64,000 nucleotides of DNA from Monarcha castaneiventris obscurior (GCA_026261815.1 JAMPIT010000437.1:6026001-6090000), one strand, 5' to 3'; counted from the first letter of the stretch, positions 11,613-25,096 are shown. The notes: a model not told the origin generated them from the sequence alone. A program made the numbers and translations.

Positions 11613-14600
11613 TTAAAAGGCAGAAGATGTGTCTTTGTTACTATTTCTATCAGCTGCATTCTCTGAGAATTTGAAACTCATTTTGGCTGCTTATGCTGGC
11701 CACACGATGTGCCCCATCCTGGCTGTGTGAAAACCTGCAAAACACACAATACTTTTCATCTGTACCGTGTGCTTAGAGCTGTGTGTTTTCTTGTCACAGC
11801 ACAGCTCATACAGGGATATGTACACATGGAATTCAGGTCCAGCAGCACTGGGGACGCATGACTTGGAAAGCGCTCACAGAAATCAGACTGAAAACTTGTT
11901 TTCTTCAGAGCTGGTTGCTTGTAAGCACAAAGGATGAGCACTGCAGATGGCTTCAGGCAAGGGCAGATCTAAAGGAGAGGCCGAGTCTGGAGCCATCTGG
12001 TGTGTCAGCTCCCAGGGAAAATCAGTGACTTGGAGTGCAGGGCCAAGACAGTGACACCTACTAGGAACTGCTGCTGCTGCTGAGGAGGGTTTTGCTCAAT
12101 TTGCTACTATATATTCCTGCTGTACTTGATTATACAGAATGAAAAGAACTACTAAACCCACCTCTTGGGGTACAAAATAAAATGTTTAAGTCATTTCATG
12201 GCTGTAAAGAATAAGAATAGAAAGCAGAAATAACATTTGTTTTTAAGAACTCCTCTTTATTCTCCCAGGATCCCGGGAAAACACCTGTTGAGTATCCTAG
12301 AACTCCCAAAAGATGTTGTACAGAACTGGCATCCTTCTCAGCTGTGGGTCCCAGGAAGCTTTTTTTCATATGAGAAAAATTATGTTGTTTAAGGAATAAT
12401 TGAAAATTTTCAGAACTGCTTAATTGTTAAAAAAACCCCTAAAAGCACTGGCGGGGAGGGGGGAGGTAACATTTCAACACCTTTTTACTAAGCTTGAACT
12501 AGAGCTTCATTATTTGCACATATGATTATTTTCCTGTTTGTTAGTTCTGCTGTGGTTTACTTGGGGTTTTCCTGTGTAAATAACACTGAGTAAATGTGCA
12601 CCACAACATAAGCTTTGGGATGTGTGTTTATTTATAAGCTCTTAGAGGTTATAAAATATACTTTGAGTTACTTCTGTATGTGTTTATATCTGTATCTTTG
12701 AACTTACTTCACTGTGAGGCTAAAGGTCCGTGGCCCTCTGTCCTCTTGTCCCTGGCTTGAAGGTTGGCCCTGTGGTTTGGGTGACCTCAATCTGTCAGCT
12801 CCATCTCAGAGAATGTGTGAGAGTGTGTTTAACTCATCCCCTGGCATTGCACAGTCTGGAAGTTCTGGGCTCTCCAACAGCCTGTCAGGAATTCAGCTGA
12901 TGAGATGTGTGAATCTCAGAAAGGAAGAGAGAAATGATGGGCAAAACATTTTGTGTTTAGCAAGAGGCATTTCCTGACAAAACTCTGCTGTGTTGAAAAT
13001 GCTTTCCTTTCTAGTTCTGCTTCTTAAAAAACTAAATTTGCAACTAACTGCTGCATAGTAAATTGATGTAAATTGTAATTTACATCAGAGCAGGCTGTGA
13101 CACAGCAATATCTTTGTACCCGTGGAACAAAGGAGTTGTGACCAGAGCAGAGGTTTGCTCACATCCCAAGTACTAAGGCTGACTTTGTCACTGCTATGCC
13201 ATCAGTGCTGACCAACAGCTTTGCTGAGCTCCAAAATTGTGGCAGTGAAAGAAAGCAAAATCTTAACACATTCCCAATTACTGTGATTCTTATCCTCATC
13301 TTTGTAAGATATGATTGTCCTGCACTACTGAGTTCTTTTATATTCTAGTTATCAACATAGATTCTCTCCCCACTATCATGATAGTAGTTCTCTTCCCTTT
13401 TATGCCAATGTAAATAGGTAACAGCATTTCTGAAGTCAAGGAAATTAAACATCTTGTTTTATCAATGCAAGAAAAAAAAAAAAAGAATCAAGCCCCATAT
13501 TTGTTTTATTCCTGGCTCTGCTTTCAGCAAAATTTTCTGTGTGGTAGATACCATTAAAAAAAACCCCAAACCAAAAACCCACGTTCTAGCATTTCCAACA
13601 TACGAGACAGCAGCAAAATATAGATTTCTTAGTTTCTTTGTGTCTTAGTGTGTATATAGAATTAGTACAGAGCCCCAGAAAGCTATGAAAGAACCCTACC
13701 CAGGGAGCAAGAGCACAGTGCCAGGCAATTGGTGTTGTACTGTGCTATTTGCTGTGCCCTATTTTCACAGACAAACAATTTCTGCCACCAAAAAATGCAT
13801 GAAAGTTCAGAAATTTCAAGCGTCCCTGTGGTGCTCTGAGTTGTTTTTTCTTCTTCCGTTGTTTTTTGGTGCTCTTAGTTTCTTCTAACTGGTGCTGGCA
13901 TAAATCACTTATTTTCCTAAAGGGGGATTTCATTCTGTGAGAGGAATTTCTTTGAATTTCAACATGACCATACTAAAGAAGGTGCTACCTGCTCCCATTT
14001 TCAGTTTCTCAAAGGTATAGCTCATGCAGGGTGCAAGACCACTTCTCCAGGTACCCAGAGATACGGTATTTGGGACAGTTAAAAACAAAAGGTAAACAAA
14101 ACACTCTCACCATATTGCAAATACTCTGTGACTTAGATTTCTATGTGTAAATGTAGCTTTATATCTTTAATTTAAGAATTAATAAATGTCACAGATAAGT
14201 AGTAAAATGCAAGGCCAGGCATACAATATAAAAATTTAATTCCTTCCTATTATAAGATTTCTCGTTTCTGGAAAATAACACATGGATTAGGGGGAAAAAT
14301 AAGATGGAATTTCAGCCACTGATACTGTGCTTTTCTCCTTCTAGTCACAACAGTAAATATAGTTCCCAGAAAGCTCATCACATCTGGCACTGAACACGTT
14401 CCAAGGCTCACGTGTCAAAGACCAGGAGTGCAATCTTGCACATGGATCTGCTGAGATCTATGTACAGAGTACAACTGAGTTTATGGAAAAATTTATAGCA
14501 GCTTTAAAGCAAGTGCCTCCTTAACAAGTGCTCTGGAGTGCTATTCTCTGTTCTGGAGGTGCAGTCAGAAATCTGTCAGGTGTCCAAGGCCTGGGCACAG

Positions 14601-14999
14601 GGCTGGGTTGGGTGTAGTCACTAACAGCATTCAGATCCAGGGTTATCCTAAGTGCTGGACCACCACAAGGTAAATCCACAATAATTGAACAGTAATTGAA
14701 AATCCCTCTCCTCTACAGCTTCACCCCTCAAAGCAGAACCATAAGAAAATGCTGGGAATGAAGTAAGCTCAAAAACCCCCACCATCATCCACAGCAATGT
14801 CTTTACACCTCAGTAGCCATTCCTGCGTTGCTGATAAACTTGTTTTCCGTTTTAGCTTTGATTTAAAAGTTAAATATGGTGGGTTTTTTCTTTTTTTTTA
14901 CATTTTGGTCGTTGTAGTAAATTCTGTACTCCTAATCCTAATAGATGTTGGCTTGTGACTGGAGCAATTCAATCCAGGAATGTCCCCCTTTAGTCCTTG
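11613..14999. other. Unique non-coding DNA, no gene seen
   Basis: It contains a short CTG run (about 12066-12079), a G-rich stretch at 12450-12466 that could form a two-layer G-quadruplex, and a 13-base A run near 13472. A slightly G+C-richer block lies at 12714-12970 and carries an 87-codon frame with no recognisable domain. No CR1 or LTR signature was found here. Confidence 0.55.
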
Positions 15000-15000
15000 C

Positions 15001-15018
15001 CTTCGCCTGAAGGCGAAG
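15001..15018. other. Near-perfect 18-bp palindrome with two CpGs
   Basis: CTTCGCCT and AGGCGAAG are exact reverse complements separated by two bases. It is compact, and it carries two CpG dinucleotides in an otherwise CpG-poor neighbourhood. It could be a dimeric protein-binding site or chance. Confidence 0.5.
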
Positions 15019-16999
15019 ATTTCATTATGGTACGTGCCCATGCTGAACCATGTGTTAACCCAGCTCCTCCTGCCCAGTGTGTTACATAAATAAGGTAAGA
15101 CTTACAGGCTCCCAAATCCTTTATCAGGTGACAGCACAAATCCTTTGAAAATCCTTTTCTAGCTTGTGGTAATAGGTTATGTTTTATGATGAATCCACTC
15201 AGGACTTTGCCAACGGCTTTGAGGGGAAGGACAAGGTATGAATACAGAAAAGACTGGAGGTTTTGTGGGGGCTTTAATTAGATGGGCCTTCCATAAAATT
15301 CAGTGTCAAAGAGGCTCAGTGGAAGGCCAAGAGCTGCTGTCACTGTGTGCAGGTTGGAGATGGCAGCACCTCCTTCAGGGATAATCCACATCCCACCTCT
15401 GTTGTCAGGACAGGACAGTCCAGAGACTGTGCTGGGAGTCAGCTGAAGTCAACACAGCCCTGCCAGGTACCACATCTGAAGGGTTTTGTCTATATTAAAA
15501 CAAAATCTCCTCTTCAGGTCTGCAGCATTATTCTTCGAAACTCTCTTTTTTGCAAACTACTAATGGGGAAAAGTAATATTCATTTAAAGAGGAAACTTCC
15601 CAGTAGAAGCTCAAAATGTCTGTAAGAACACCATGCTATCAAAACTGTGTTTTCATGTTCTAACCAAGACTTGGCTCAGCTTCACCTAGCTGAGTGTGAT
15701 ACTTTTGTTGTTGTTGCCTGACGACTGGCAACCCCCCAAAAATGTAGTAAATAAATACATAGTCAGGAGTCCAGAATGGGCAAGACTCACAGCTACTTTT
15801 CTCCAGTGGTAAAAATCTTGCTACTAAAATATGGTGTACTGATAGTTGCCTTTTTGTCTTGTTTTTCTTTGGTAGATCTTTAATAGTTATCACCTAAGTA
15901 CTCACAGCATAGTAATAGGGTTCAAGACAGATACAGAGAAATACAAGAAAAAGGTATATGTTTGTATATGCCTTAAATGAGCTCAAAAATCTCTTTATCA
16001 TCCTGATATCCCTTATATCATCCTGCTAATGCAGGAAGCCATGCAGATGGGCCTTAGTACTTAAACAAATTCTTGTATCACCAGATAATTTGATTTTAGA
16101 ATGAGCAAAAGCCTACACAGATATGCAAATCCTCTGCTGTTACAGTGGGGAGATCTAGCCATATTTATTTATTTCCCAAAACTTCACCTTTAAGGAGTTT
16201 TCTTGAGCCACAAGTGGAAGGGAGATTAGGAGATCAGCAGTCCTCCAAGAGGAGTGTTGGTTATCCTTCTTAAAGTTTAGATAGTGATGTTCACACATGT
16301 CAAAGTGGGACCATTCCCTGCCTGGGTGCCAAACTGCACCTCTTTAATCAGCTTGCAAGATTGGCTGATGATAAACTCTTCTTTAATTTACTGTGAGGTC
16401 AACTTTCTCCCATGCCATGATGGTGGGAATGTTTCAGTTCCAAGCTCCAAGCTGAATCTTAAATTAACGTAAAAAATTATCCATTTCCTTCCAACCTTTA
16501 TACAAGCACTAAATGAAAACAGGATTAAGCAGTTCATTAATGGCTTTTGCTCTTTGCTGTGTGCAGTAATAACCAACTGCTCCAGTGGCACAGAAGGAGG
16601 GACTTATGGGACATTTTTTACAGGGATATATAGAAGGGTGGGGAATTTTTGTAACTATTTTCAGCAGAAAAGCAATACTTTTTCATAAATATTGCATTGC
16701 GCTGAAAGTATTCTAGAAAGAGCCTTGCATGACAAATTTTTTTTTTTTTTTCAGCTTAAGAAGGTGTTTAGGGCATAGGATTGGAAGAATTTTGATTTTT
16801 TTGAGGTATCATCCAAAGAGATTTTGATATCTTATTTGGTCTGAGAATGTTTTTCATAATTAAATCGTTCACTACGACTGTCACAGTTGATTAATAAAAC
16901 TGGAGCTGCAGAAATAGTAGCAATTAGTACCCATAGTGCTGTGCACCTAAGTACATTGCAAACATACATTTTATCTTACCTTTTACCCATTAAATGGTT
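15019..16999. other. Unique non-coding DNA, no gene seen
   Basis: It holds donor-like GTAAGA near 15096 and GTATGA near 15236, the latter closing an 11-codon open interval discussed as a finding. There is an octamer motif at 16123-16130 and a T15 run ending in CAG at 16737-16754. That last signal looks like an acceptor, but a stop codon follows after seven codons in one frame and no donor follows. The longest frame (92 codons, 15347-15625) is not recognisable. Confidence 0.55.
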
Positions 17000-17085
17000 C
17001 CCTTTCTCAGATAAGCACTGCTAATCTAATGACTTGCCAGATCACACAGTGAATCAAGGGGAGAGCTGTGGAAACAGGTTTAAGG
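17000..17085 (-). repeat. MIR/CORE-SINE-like relic
   Basis: The segment gacttgccagatcacacagt (17031-17050), followed by a gagagctg block, parallels the conserved reverse-complement MIR sequence (acttgcc…tcacacag…agagctg). The remainder has decayed. This is an old amniote SINE relic by motif resemblance; a profile search would settle it. Confidence 0.45.
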
Positions 17086-17379
17086 GCATGAAGCTACAAA
17101 TACTCTTGACTATGAGTAACTTTACTCCTGGGAGTATTTCAATTAACTCCAGGAGGGATTATGTAGGGTAATAAGCTCTGAACTTCATGGAAAGTGTTCT
17201 CAGGACTGGTCCCCAAGCATATTCAGTTGCAGTCTTCACATAAAATCACATAAATCTGTAGTCAGGGACTTTTAATAAACATATTTTATGCCATAAATTA
17301 CTTTCTGAGGAAGATTTTTAGAGGTATAATTTTACAGCATTGACCTCCAATAGACTCATAAAATTCTATCATGTTAAAT

Positions 17380-17720
17380 GTATATTTAATGGCTTCAAAC
17401 ATTTTATATTAGTGATCCAGTGGGCCTGGAGGAGTTTAGTACTGCAACAACCTATTACATCAATGGATATTTAGAGAGGTTTAAAAAATGCAGATTATTG
17501 ACTTTATTATTGATGCAGAGGAGCCACTATATCTTATCAGGCAATTAAATGCCCTTTCATAAAGTGCTCATTGCATGGAGACTGAATTTATGGAAATGAT
17601 GAAACTTAATGGCTCCACAGGAATCATTACATCCGGTCTGAAACTCTTTTTGGGATATTAATATTTATTTTCACATTCATGCTTGTAGTAATGAGAAATT
17701 AAGGAATTTTGTAGTAAATT
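17380..17720. promoter_or_regulatory. Candidate conserved non-coding element
   Basis: About 340 bases of high-complexity A+T-rich sequence with dense homeobox-type cores (TAAT/ATTA), GATTATTGA-like and TTTATGG blocks, no repeats and frequent stops in all frames. This is the texture typical of vertebrate conserved non-coding enhancers. The call is inference from sequence style; no alignment was possible. Confidence 0.25.
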
Positions 17721-18748
17721 ACAAATATAAGTATGTAGATATAGAGGTTGCTATATTAATTTAAGTAAATCCTAAAGAGAAATGTACTTGCATCATTTCT
17801 TCCTGCCTTTAAAGGTACACAGTTAAACCAGCCCAATGAAAAGAGATGGCTGTATTTTGATAGCTTTTGTAAATCCAGAATGTGCCAGGTCAAAATTTAC
17901 AATTTTAATTTTCGCTTCTACATCTGATTTATGAACACTTACCCACACTTCATCCCTTTCGACTAGGGCCATAATTTTGCACAGATTATTCTGACATATA
18001 TTTGATAGCTAATGAAGGATTTTGGATGTATCCACATACAATATGGCATTGAACCTGGAAATTGCTCTGCTGTTTTCACTTGAGTCCCTCTGTAAATTCA
18101 GTCCTAAATTCAGCCTTCCAGTGAGGTCCCTCTGGCTGGCAGTTTTTTCAGTTCTAAGTGTGTGTGCTATCCAGACAGGTTCCCAGAGATTTATTTTTTT
18201 CAAACTCCCAGATTTTCAAAGTTATTTGATGTTGGACACAAAGGAGTAGAAAATATGAGAAGTGCACCACAAGAATGCTATATTTTTGCAGAGTTTTGTT
18301 TCCTACTTAGGGTAACACATCATCCTTCTGGAAATGAAGCTGCACGTGTATCAAAAATTGCCAAATCATTAAAACCCCATCATTGGCACTCTCAGGTCTG
18401 AATCCACCTGAGGAGGTGTCTCTTGGTCATCTATTCTAAATTTTACTGTAGCTCCATTTAGTCTTTGCTCTCTCATCTCTTCTTACTTGGCAAAAGAGGC
18501 AAATTCAATGAAGGTCATGTTGCTATAGCCTGTGTAGTCCTTGGGGAGAGAAAATGTTCCAATTGACTACCTAGATGTAGAATTTAAATAAAAATGTTTG
18601 CTGATTTTCTTGGATTTATAATCTCAAAACTGGCTTTTGCCTTTGAGATTGGCAAAATGCAACTGCAAGATTTTAATTGTGCTGCCAATAGCACAGTGTT
18701 GCCCCTACTTGAGTAAAGTTTTCTTAAATATCGTCACATTAATAAAGC
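17721..18748. other. Unique non-coding DNA, no gene seen
   Basis: A+T-rich single-copy sequence. Two overlapping plus-strand frames (75 and 79 codons, 18022-18401) are within chance length and give no recognisable translation. Confidence 0.55.
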
Positions 18749-18816
18749 CAGGTTTACCTATGTTACAGGTTTACCTGTGTTATCAAATTGCCCTGATTGT
18801 AACCTGATTGTAACCT
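18749..18816. repeat. Two adjacent miniature tandem duplications
   Basis: A 17-bp unit (caggtttacctatgtta) is repeated once with one mismatch at 18749-18782. Ten bases later an 11-bp unit (cctgattgtaa) is repeated perfectly at 18792-18813, followed by a further cct. The two units are unrelated, so two independent slippage events occurred side by side. Confidence 0.85.
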
Positions 18817-21800
18817 TTTAGAATATCCCCAAGTCTATACATTATGCCTAATGTATATGCTGAAACACAGATGCCTGTATACACCTTGGTAGATTCAGGG
18901 TAGAACCAGAAAAATTTCACTAAACAGAGACAGTGCTTCATAAGCCACTAATTTAAGGCAGCACTTAGGATCACAGTTAACTTCAGGAATCTTTATTTTC
19001 CATTCAAGTTAAAGATGAGACTTATTCCTAACCTGAAGAATCTTTTCTACTAAAAGGTTACTATTCTCCAAACAGTGTCCTTTCTAGAGTAATAATTAAC
19101 CCAGAAAATTTTAAGAAGTCTTTTTTCATCTTTGACTCACTTTCTTACTGCAGGACTACTTATATATGGTAGTAATAATGCTATAGCTTAAAAGAGGTAA
19201 TTTCTCTGTTGTTTCTGTGAAGAAGCTTTATAGACTAGTACAAAATACTTTAAGGTCCTTGAAACGTTTGTTTTTGACTCTTTCATTTTCGTGTGTTTTG
19301 GGGTTTTTATTGATAAAAAATGTGCCAATTCTATAAAATAAATTCTTTTGTAGAAGGAGACTGTAGAAAAGTCCCTGAAGTGCTTCACTTTGAGGAGCTT
19401 TGTTCATCAAGGTAGAGAGGGCTTTGTAAGCCACAAGCATTATAGTTACCTGGTTTTGCTCTTTTTTAAAATCAGTGGCAAAACTCTTGTAGGCTGCAGA
19501 GGCAGCAAGAATGAAAGAAACTGCTGCGCTTTGGTTTATTGTCCCATTTTCTGATTAACATCTTAAACTGCATTTTGATCATGCAGCTTCCACTGTCAGA
19601 GAATGGCTGATGGTCTTTTGTTGATCTTCTGAGAGAACAACAGCTCATCTTGATGCTCAGCCAAGGCATCTATCATTTAGCTGTCCGTCTCAGTTACTGT
19701 GTGAGAATGCAGCTCAGCCCTGGCTCAGAGTGTCCCCACTCCATCTGGTGACCTGTCAGAAGAGTTCTTAGACCTCTTTCCTTTCACCACGCAGCAACGA
19801 ATTTTTTTCTGCACAAAATGTGTTTTTAACATGTAGTGTTGAATAAATTTAACAGGTCAGATTCCAAGTGAGGTTACTATCATTCAAAAAGTTACTCTGC
19901 ACCAGTTTAGCTGCAGTGACTGTCCAGAAGAGGCATTCTTAGCCTGCAGAAAGTATTGTGTCATTTAGCTGTCCCAGAGGTCAATGATAATAAAGAATAC
20001 ATCATGTTACCTAACAGTTGTTGCAATGAGAAGTATGAACAAGTGCTGAAGTCTAGCTAACATATATCATTTTGTCTATGGAATTGAGCCATTTTGGCAT
20101 TTATTTCTTTTAATTTTCCTAAACAGATGGTTTTCATTCCCACCATGCAATTTTTTTCTCACCACTGGTTTTTTTTTCTGAGCACTCTCATCTAGCTTTC
20201 ATTAGCTTTTGTTCTCCACATATTATTCAGGCAAGTGTGCTGCACACAGTCTAGGATTGCAATTAAACAGGAGTGGGAGCGGGGTAAACAAATGGCAGAT
20301 CTGTACTTATGTTTCTGCCAGAGATAACAGTGGATAGGTGCAGGGGTCCATTCTTTCTGCTGCATGCTATGACTTCATTATGTGTAGGTATTAAATGGAG
20401 AGGATCAATATTTCTCTCTGTTTCCTTCTCCTCTCACTTCTGCCTCATGCCTTTGTCACACGACATCCATCAGTCACACAAGGGCTGTGTCATGTGCTTA
20501 GTTATTGCTGCCAGAAATAATACAAAATCAGGCCTGGCTGACATGTGAAAAGCAGAGCCTTCTTTATGGCAGGCCAATAAAAGTCACCAACAAAAAAAAA
20601 ACCTGTGGATTTTTAATGGAGAAAAAGTACTAATGAATAGGCATTAATTGAAAATTAGGGCATGGAAGAGAAGAGGTAAGAGAAATCAATTGCTATACTT
20701 ATAAGCCTGAGTTGACAATAAACCAACAGCAATACCATCAAGATACATTGGACCAAGATACTCACAGGTGCAAATGGTGTGAATAAATTAGTTTAACAAT
20801 GGTCTACTAAATAAATGCACAACTGAACATGAGTGGAGTAACTGTACAAAAGTATTGGAACAGCTATACAAAAAGAATTTAAGATTTATGCCCTGCCTCT
20901 GGTAGGAGATATGGTGATTGACTGTGGGAGCATAAAGAAACAAAAACCATGGTGGCTTTTCCTTGGGCAGTGCAGGCTTTGTCCCTGTGCTGATTTTATA
21001 ATCTTCTGTAGAACTGGGGAGTCTCAGTTCCCTCTTGTGCTAGGCACAGATGGGGCACATGCCAACTCCACGTTTAGCAGATGGACACGTGTGACTGAAA
21101 GGTGATGCAGAGGAGAAAGTTTGGTCTCAGTAACCTTGCTGTCAGGTGATTTCATTTGTGATGTGAGTGGGGAGAATTTACAGAGTAATTCTGTGCTTCT
21201 CTTCTCTTTTTTACAATGATAACTTGTTTTCTTTTGTGTTGAAAGCTATATTCAGGAACTGTACTTCAGTGTTCTATTGCCTTAACTTCCTGAAGAGCCC
21301 TAAATATTTTGTTGGCTATTCCCAACAAATTAGAGGCAGACACTGGGCAACCCATGGCTGAACATGAAAGAGGATATTTAGGAGAGAGTTACAAGGTCAT
21401 TTACAAAATCGTTGTTGTTGTTCTGTTTTCTAACATATAAAAATTGGTCAGTATTACCCAGATAATGAACAGCTTGTGCTGTTCTTGCTTTAAGCACTGC
21501 TACTTATTTAACCTGCACTGTCTGGTGCCCCAGTGTGCATGCACCCAGACACCTTGGAGGGAAGGATTCTGTGCCTTTGTGATTGCTGCAGAGCAGCCAG
21601 CGCTCATTTCAGTTCTGAATTTTTCAGCCTGAAATTACAATCATATTCCTGCTCTCCACTGGCATCAACAAAACCCATTAACTGTAATATCAGGACTGAT
21701 TTTGTTCTTATTAGGCATTTATTAAGAGCTAAGTGTCTTGATAAAGCAGAATATGCTGCAACTTGACAGCAGAAGTGAAGCATTCTGGAGTGTGCTCCTA

Positions 21801-24800
21801 CCATCCATTCTCCTGCCTGGTGGTGATGAATGTGCACCATGAAGAGATTAGATCATTTGCTTCACTTGAGTAATAAAATGCTCTGTGCACTTTCTCAGTA
21901 GTCAGACTGTTGATTCTGATCAAGTGGAGGACTTGGCTGATCTTGGGATTCAGCTGATAAGAAAATGGAAATATTTGAAACTCAGAATTCACCGCCAACT
22001 ACATAGTTTCATATATTCATCTATAATGGTTAAAATATTGTATGTTCTTAAATTTATTGCTGCTCTTTACAATAAAGAGCTGTCCCTGAATTTAAATAGT
22101 TGAATTGATTTTTTTCTCTAAATTTCCTAAGGCATAGGAGCTCCTCTATCAGAGTAACTATTCCTGGCTCACACTTGAGGCTAAGGCACAGGCATGGGAC
22201 AATGCATTGCCATACTCAGAGCCTTGTCTTTGCACTGCGGTGAAACCTACAGATTCCAGCTGATGTATCTGGGCAGAATTAATAAGTGAAAAAATCACAG
22301 ATCCAAATTTCAAGTGCATATAAGCAAATATTTTTCTAGAATAGTTAATAGGGGTTTTTTTCTGATCTGAATATATTTGACAATTCAGGTTGAATCCTAT
22401 TTAATTAAAATCTAACTAATTATGCTGCTTGTTTTGTAAGATGGAATTTACACTCCCATTTGCCGGAATTCCCAAATTGCTAAATGAATCTTCAATATCA
22501 TGTCCTCGATGCAGTTTTTTCTCTTTCAGTTGAACCTGTTTTACTTTGTGTAATGGAGTGAGCTGCTGCATCAGAAACTAGGAATCTTATTTTCTACCTT
22601 GGTAGCAAGGAGTCTTTAGAGTTATTCAGTCTTCCCTCCCCTTTGTGACTGTCATGCTTGGTGGAATATCTTCTACAGGAAGAATTGAGACTGACCCCAG
22701 AGTGTCTGCAGTAACTGAGATATGTAACAGCATGATGGTCAGGGGCATGAATCTACCAAAGAGGTCTTGTGAATTTATATCCTCTCAGGAAAATGAATGC
22801 TCTCAAAAACTATTCTGGAATTTATTGTGTAGTTTGGAAAAAAAAAAAGGTAGCCTTAAAAGCCTCAGTTATTTTCAGGTGAAATACAGACCTAGGCATT
22901 AACTACTGCAATTACTATCTATTGTAATGCCCATTCACTTCATATACAAACTAATGTCTTCAGGTTTCTTTTCCCTTTATTCTGTGTGGTTTTGGTCTCA
23001 AGAAAGTAGGAAGCAGCTGATTGCTGAAAGTAGGAGGGAATAGACCTTTGATTCAACACAATTTGCACACATGTGCTTCCATACAGAGCTGTTACTTTAG
23101 CATTTTCCTCTTTTAGGTACTTGCTGTATTCTAAAATAAGCAAAGTTCACAACTATATGGCTGTCCTTTATGCATTGCCCAGAAGGACACAGAGGGATCA
23201 ATGTATGGATTAAACAACGCTGTCAATTAATCTTTAAGTTTGGAATGACTTGGCAAAGGTTTTTGGTATCATTCAAGACAGAATATGTGGCCCTGCAGTT
23301 TTCTTAAAGGAATTCTATACCTCTCTAAACATACATGCAGCAATTTGCTAATCCATGTCCATGCTGTGCTGTAAATACCTGAAAACTGCATTTCTGACTT
23401 ATGGTCAGGTGACCTGGGTATGATCAGATGGTGCCAAAGGTGCCAGGTCTGCAATCATTGGGGTTTAGTTAATTCAAGAGGATATTTGTCTCAATGCATT
23501 TTAATTAGCACTGGGAAACAAGTATACAGTAGAGTGCATTGGTAAAATGATAGTGTTACACAAATGCATTGTTCTATGATGAAAAGAATGATTTGCTTTG
23601 TTCTGAAATCTATTCCATGAGACAGTTGGCATGAACTTGGTTTAAAATGGCTATAGAAGTCCTGGAGGCTCTATTCTCCTTAAACCAGTGGAGCTGGGGA
23701 GGGGGAATACAACATAATATGTCAGGAAAATAGCAGGCATCATTTGTCTCTCTTAGCAAGGAGACAAGTTGCTGAGATTTACATTTAAGGATGAGAAACT
23801 CCTTTCAAAACTTTTCTTTACAATACTGCACTTTGGGAAATACATAACAATGAAAGCATGTTTACTCTGTGTGGAATTCATGACCTGATGAGGATAATAA
23901 GACCCTCCAAGGCAATAATTGCTTCACTGTAGGGTGCTTCTGCATCTCAAATTGCTCAGCATCTGGGTTTTAAATCATTTGTGTTCCTGGTGGGTAAAGC
24001 TGCCAGCTAAACAGGCAGGCAGACAAGTAGCATTTTTAAATTTACACAGCATGATCATGGCATGTGTGCATTTAAGGCTGAGCTTATTGTCATCAGGAAC
24101 TGTTATCTACACCATAGAGACAGACACCAAATAGATTCTGTATGATACAATCTTAATAAATTCTTTTCATTCAGAAGGAAGCCATTCAGCTTATGTTATA
24201 GATGGGGTTTGGGTATTTTCAGCAGACTGTCCAGCAGGAAGGCTTTGTCTGCTGAGCTCAGAAAATGTGCAATAAATTCCACAACTTATCTGTGCTGTGC
24301 TGAGCAGGTGACTGTCACTAAATGCCATGCTGAAGATCATGTTATAAGCAGGAAGAGGCTTTGCTGTATTCCCAGAGAATTATGATCTTAACATGTAAAG
24401 TAGGCTCAGTCTCAGTGATTCTCGCAGGCAGAATGGCCTCACTTCTTCCCAAGCTGAAGCCTGTGTTTCCCTTTTGCTGGGGGAGGGTTAGACTCTGGTG
24501 ACAAATATTCTGCCTTTACCATGCAGGTTCTGAATGGTTACATGCAGAACATTCTTCCACCCCCTAACCTAAGGAACACTGAGGATGTCCTGGTGCATGT
24601 GGGGTGTAGTTGTTTTGGTTTTGATTTCTCAAAATCCTGCTTGTGAGGAGAGCGCCCTGAGGTGGCTGTTTTGTGGTGGCTGGAAGTCCAACTTGGAACA
24701 GCAGATCTGCACCTTAACTATCTGAACTACTGAAGTGTGGGCAGCAGTGAGACTTGCACTGTCCATGCTCTGTCTATCTCAAATTATGGTTTAATACCTT

Positions 24801-25036
24801 GTGTTCATGTGTTTATATCCCCAATTCCCAATGCTGGTGTTTTGGGCAGGTTTTCAAATCCTGCTCTTGCCTACGTCCATCATGTCCCTATGATAGGACA
24901 GGCTCATGTGCTGCTGGCTGTGCAGGCTGTAGATGCAATGCCAATCTAACTGTCCTGAAACTGTGGCTCTGGAGAGACCCTGGCAAGGCTGTGACTTGCC
25001 TGACATTTCTTTTTGGTTCCAGTGGCAGCTGCTTTG
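18817..25036. other. Long unique non-coding stretch
   Basis: More than 6 kb with no gene and no recognised CR1 or LTR. It includes a 10-base A run near 20588, an 11-base A run near 22838, and scattered frames of at most 85 codons, often overlapping on opposite strands (21444-22103). Moderately G+C-richer islands occur near 22130-22260 and 24580-24960 without CpG enrichment. It is typical of deep intergenic or intronic bird DNA. Confidence 0.55.
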
Positions 25037-25096
25037 AGTTTTTCTTCTATTTTTTTTCTTATTCTTCTTTTTTTTTTCTTTTTTTTTTTCCCCTAG
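25037..25096 (+). repeat. Pyrimidine tract ending in CCCCTAG
   Basis: About 60 bases of T and C with only two interrupting A residues, ending in a perfect 3' splice-site-like CCCCTAG. The downstream sequence meets stops quickly in several frames. It is either a simple (TTC)n-type tract or, less likely, an acceptor for a non-coding exon. Confidence 0.7.

Noticed and set aside
12450..12466. G-rich run considered as a strong G-quadruplex
   Set aside because: It lacks four separated runs of three or more G; only a weak two-layer fold is possible.
16737..16754. T15 followed by CAG, a textbook splice acceptor
   Set aside because: A stop follows after seven codons in one frame and no donor lies nearby; best read as a T run.
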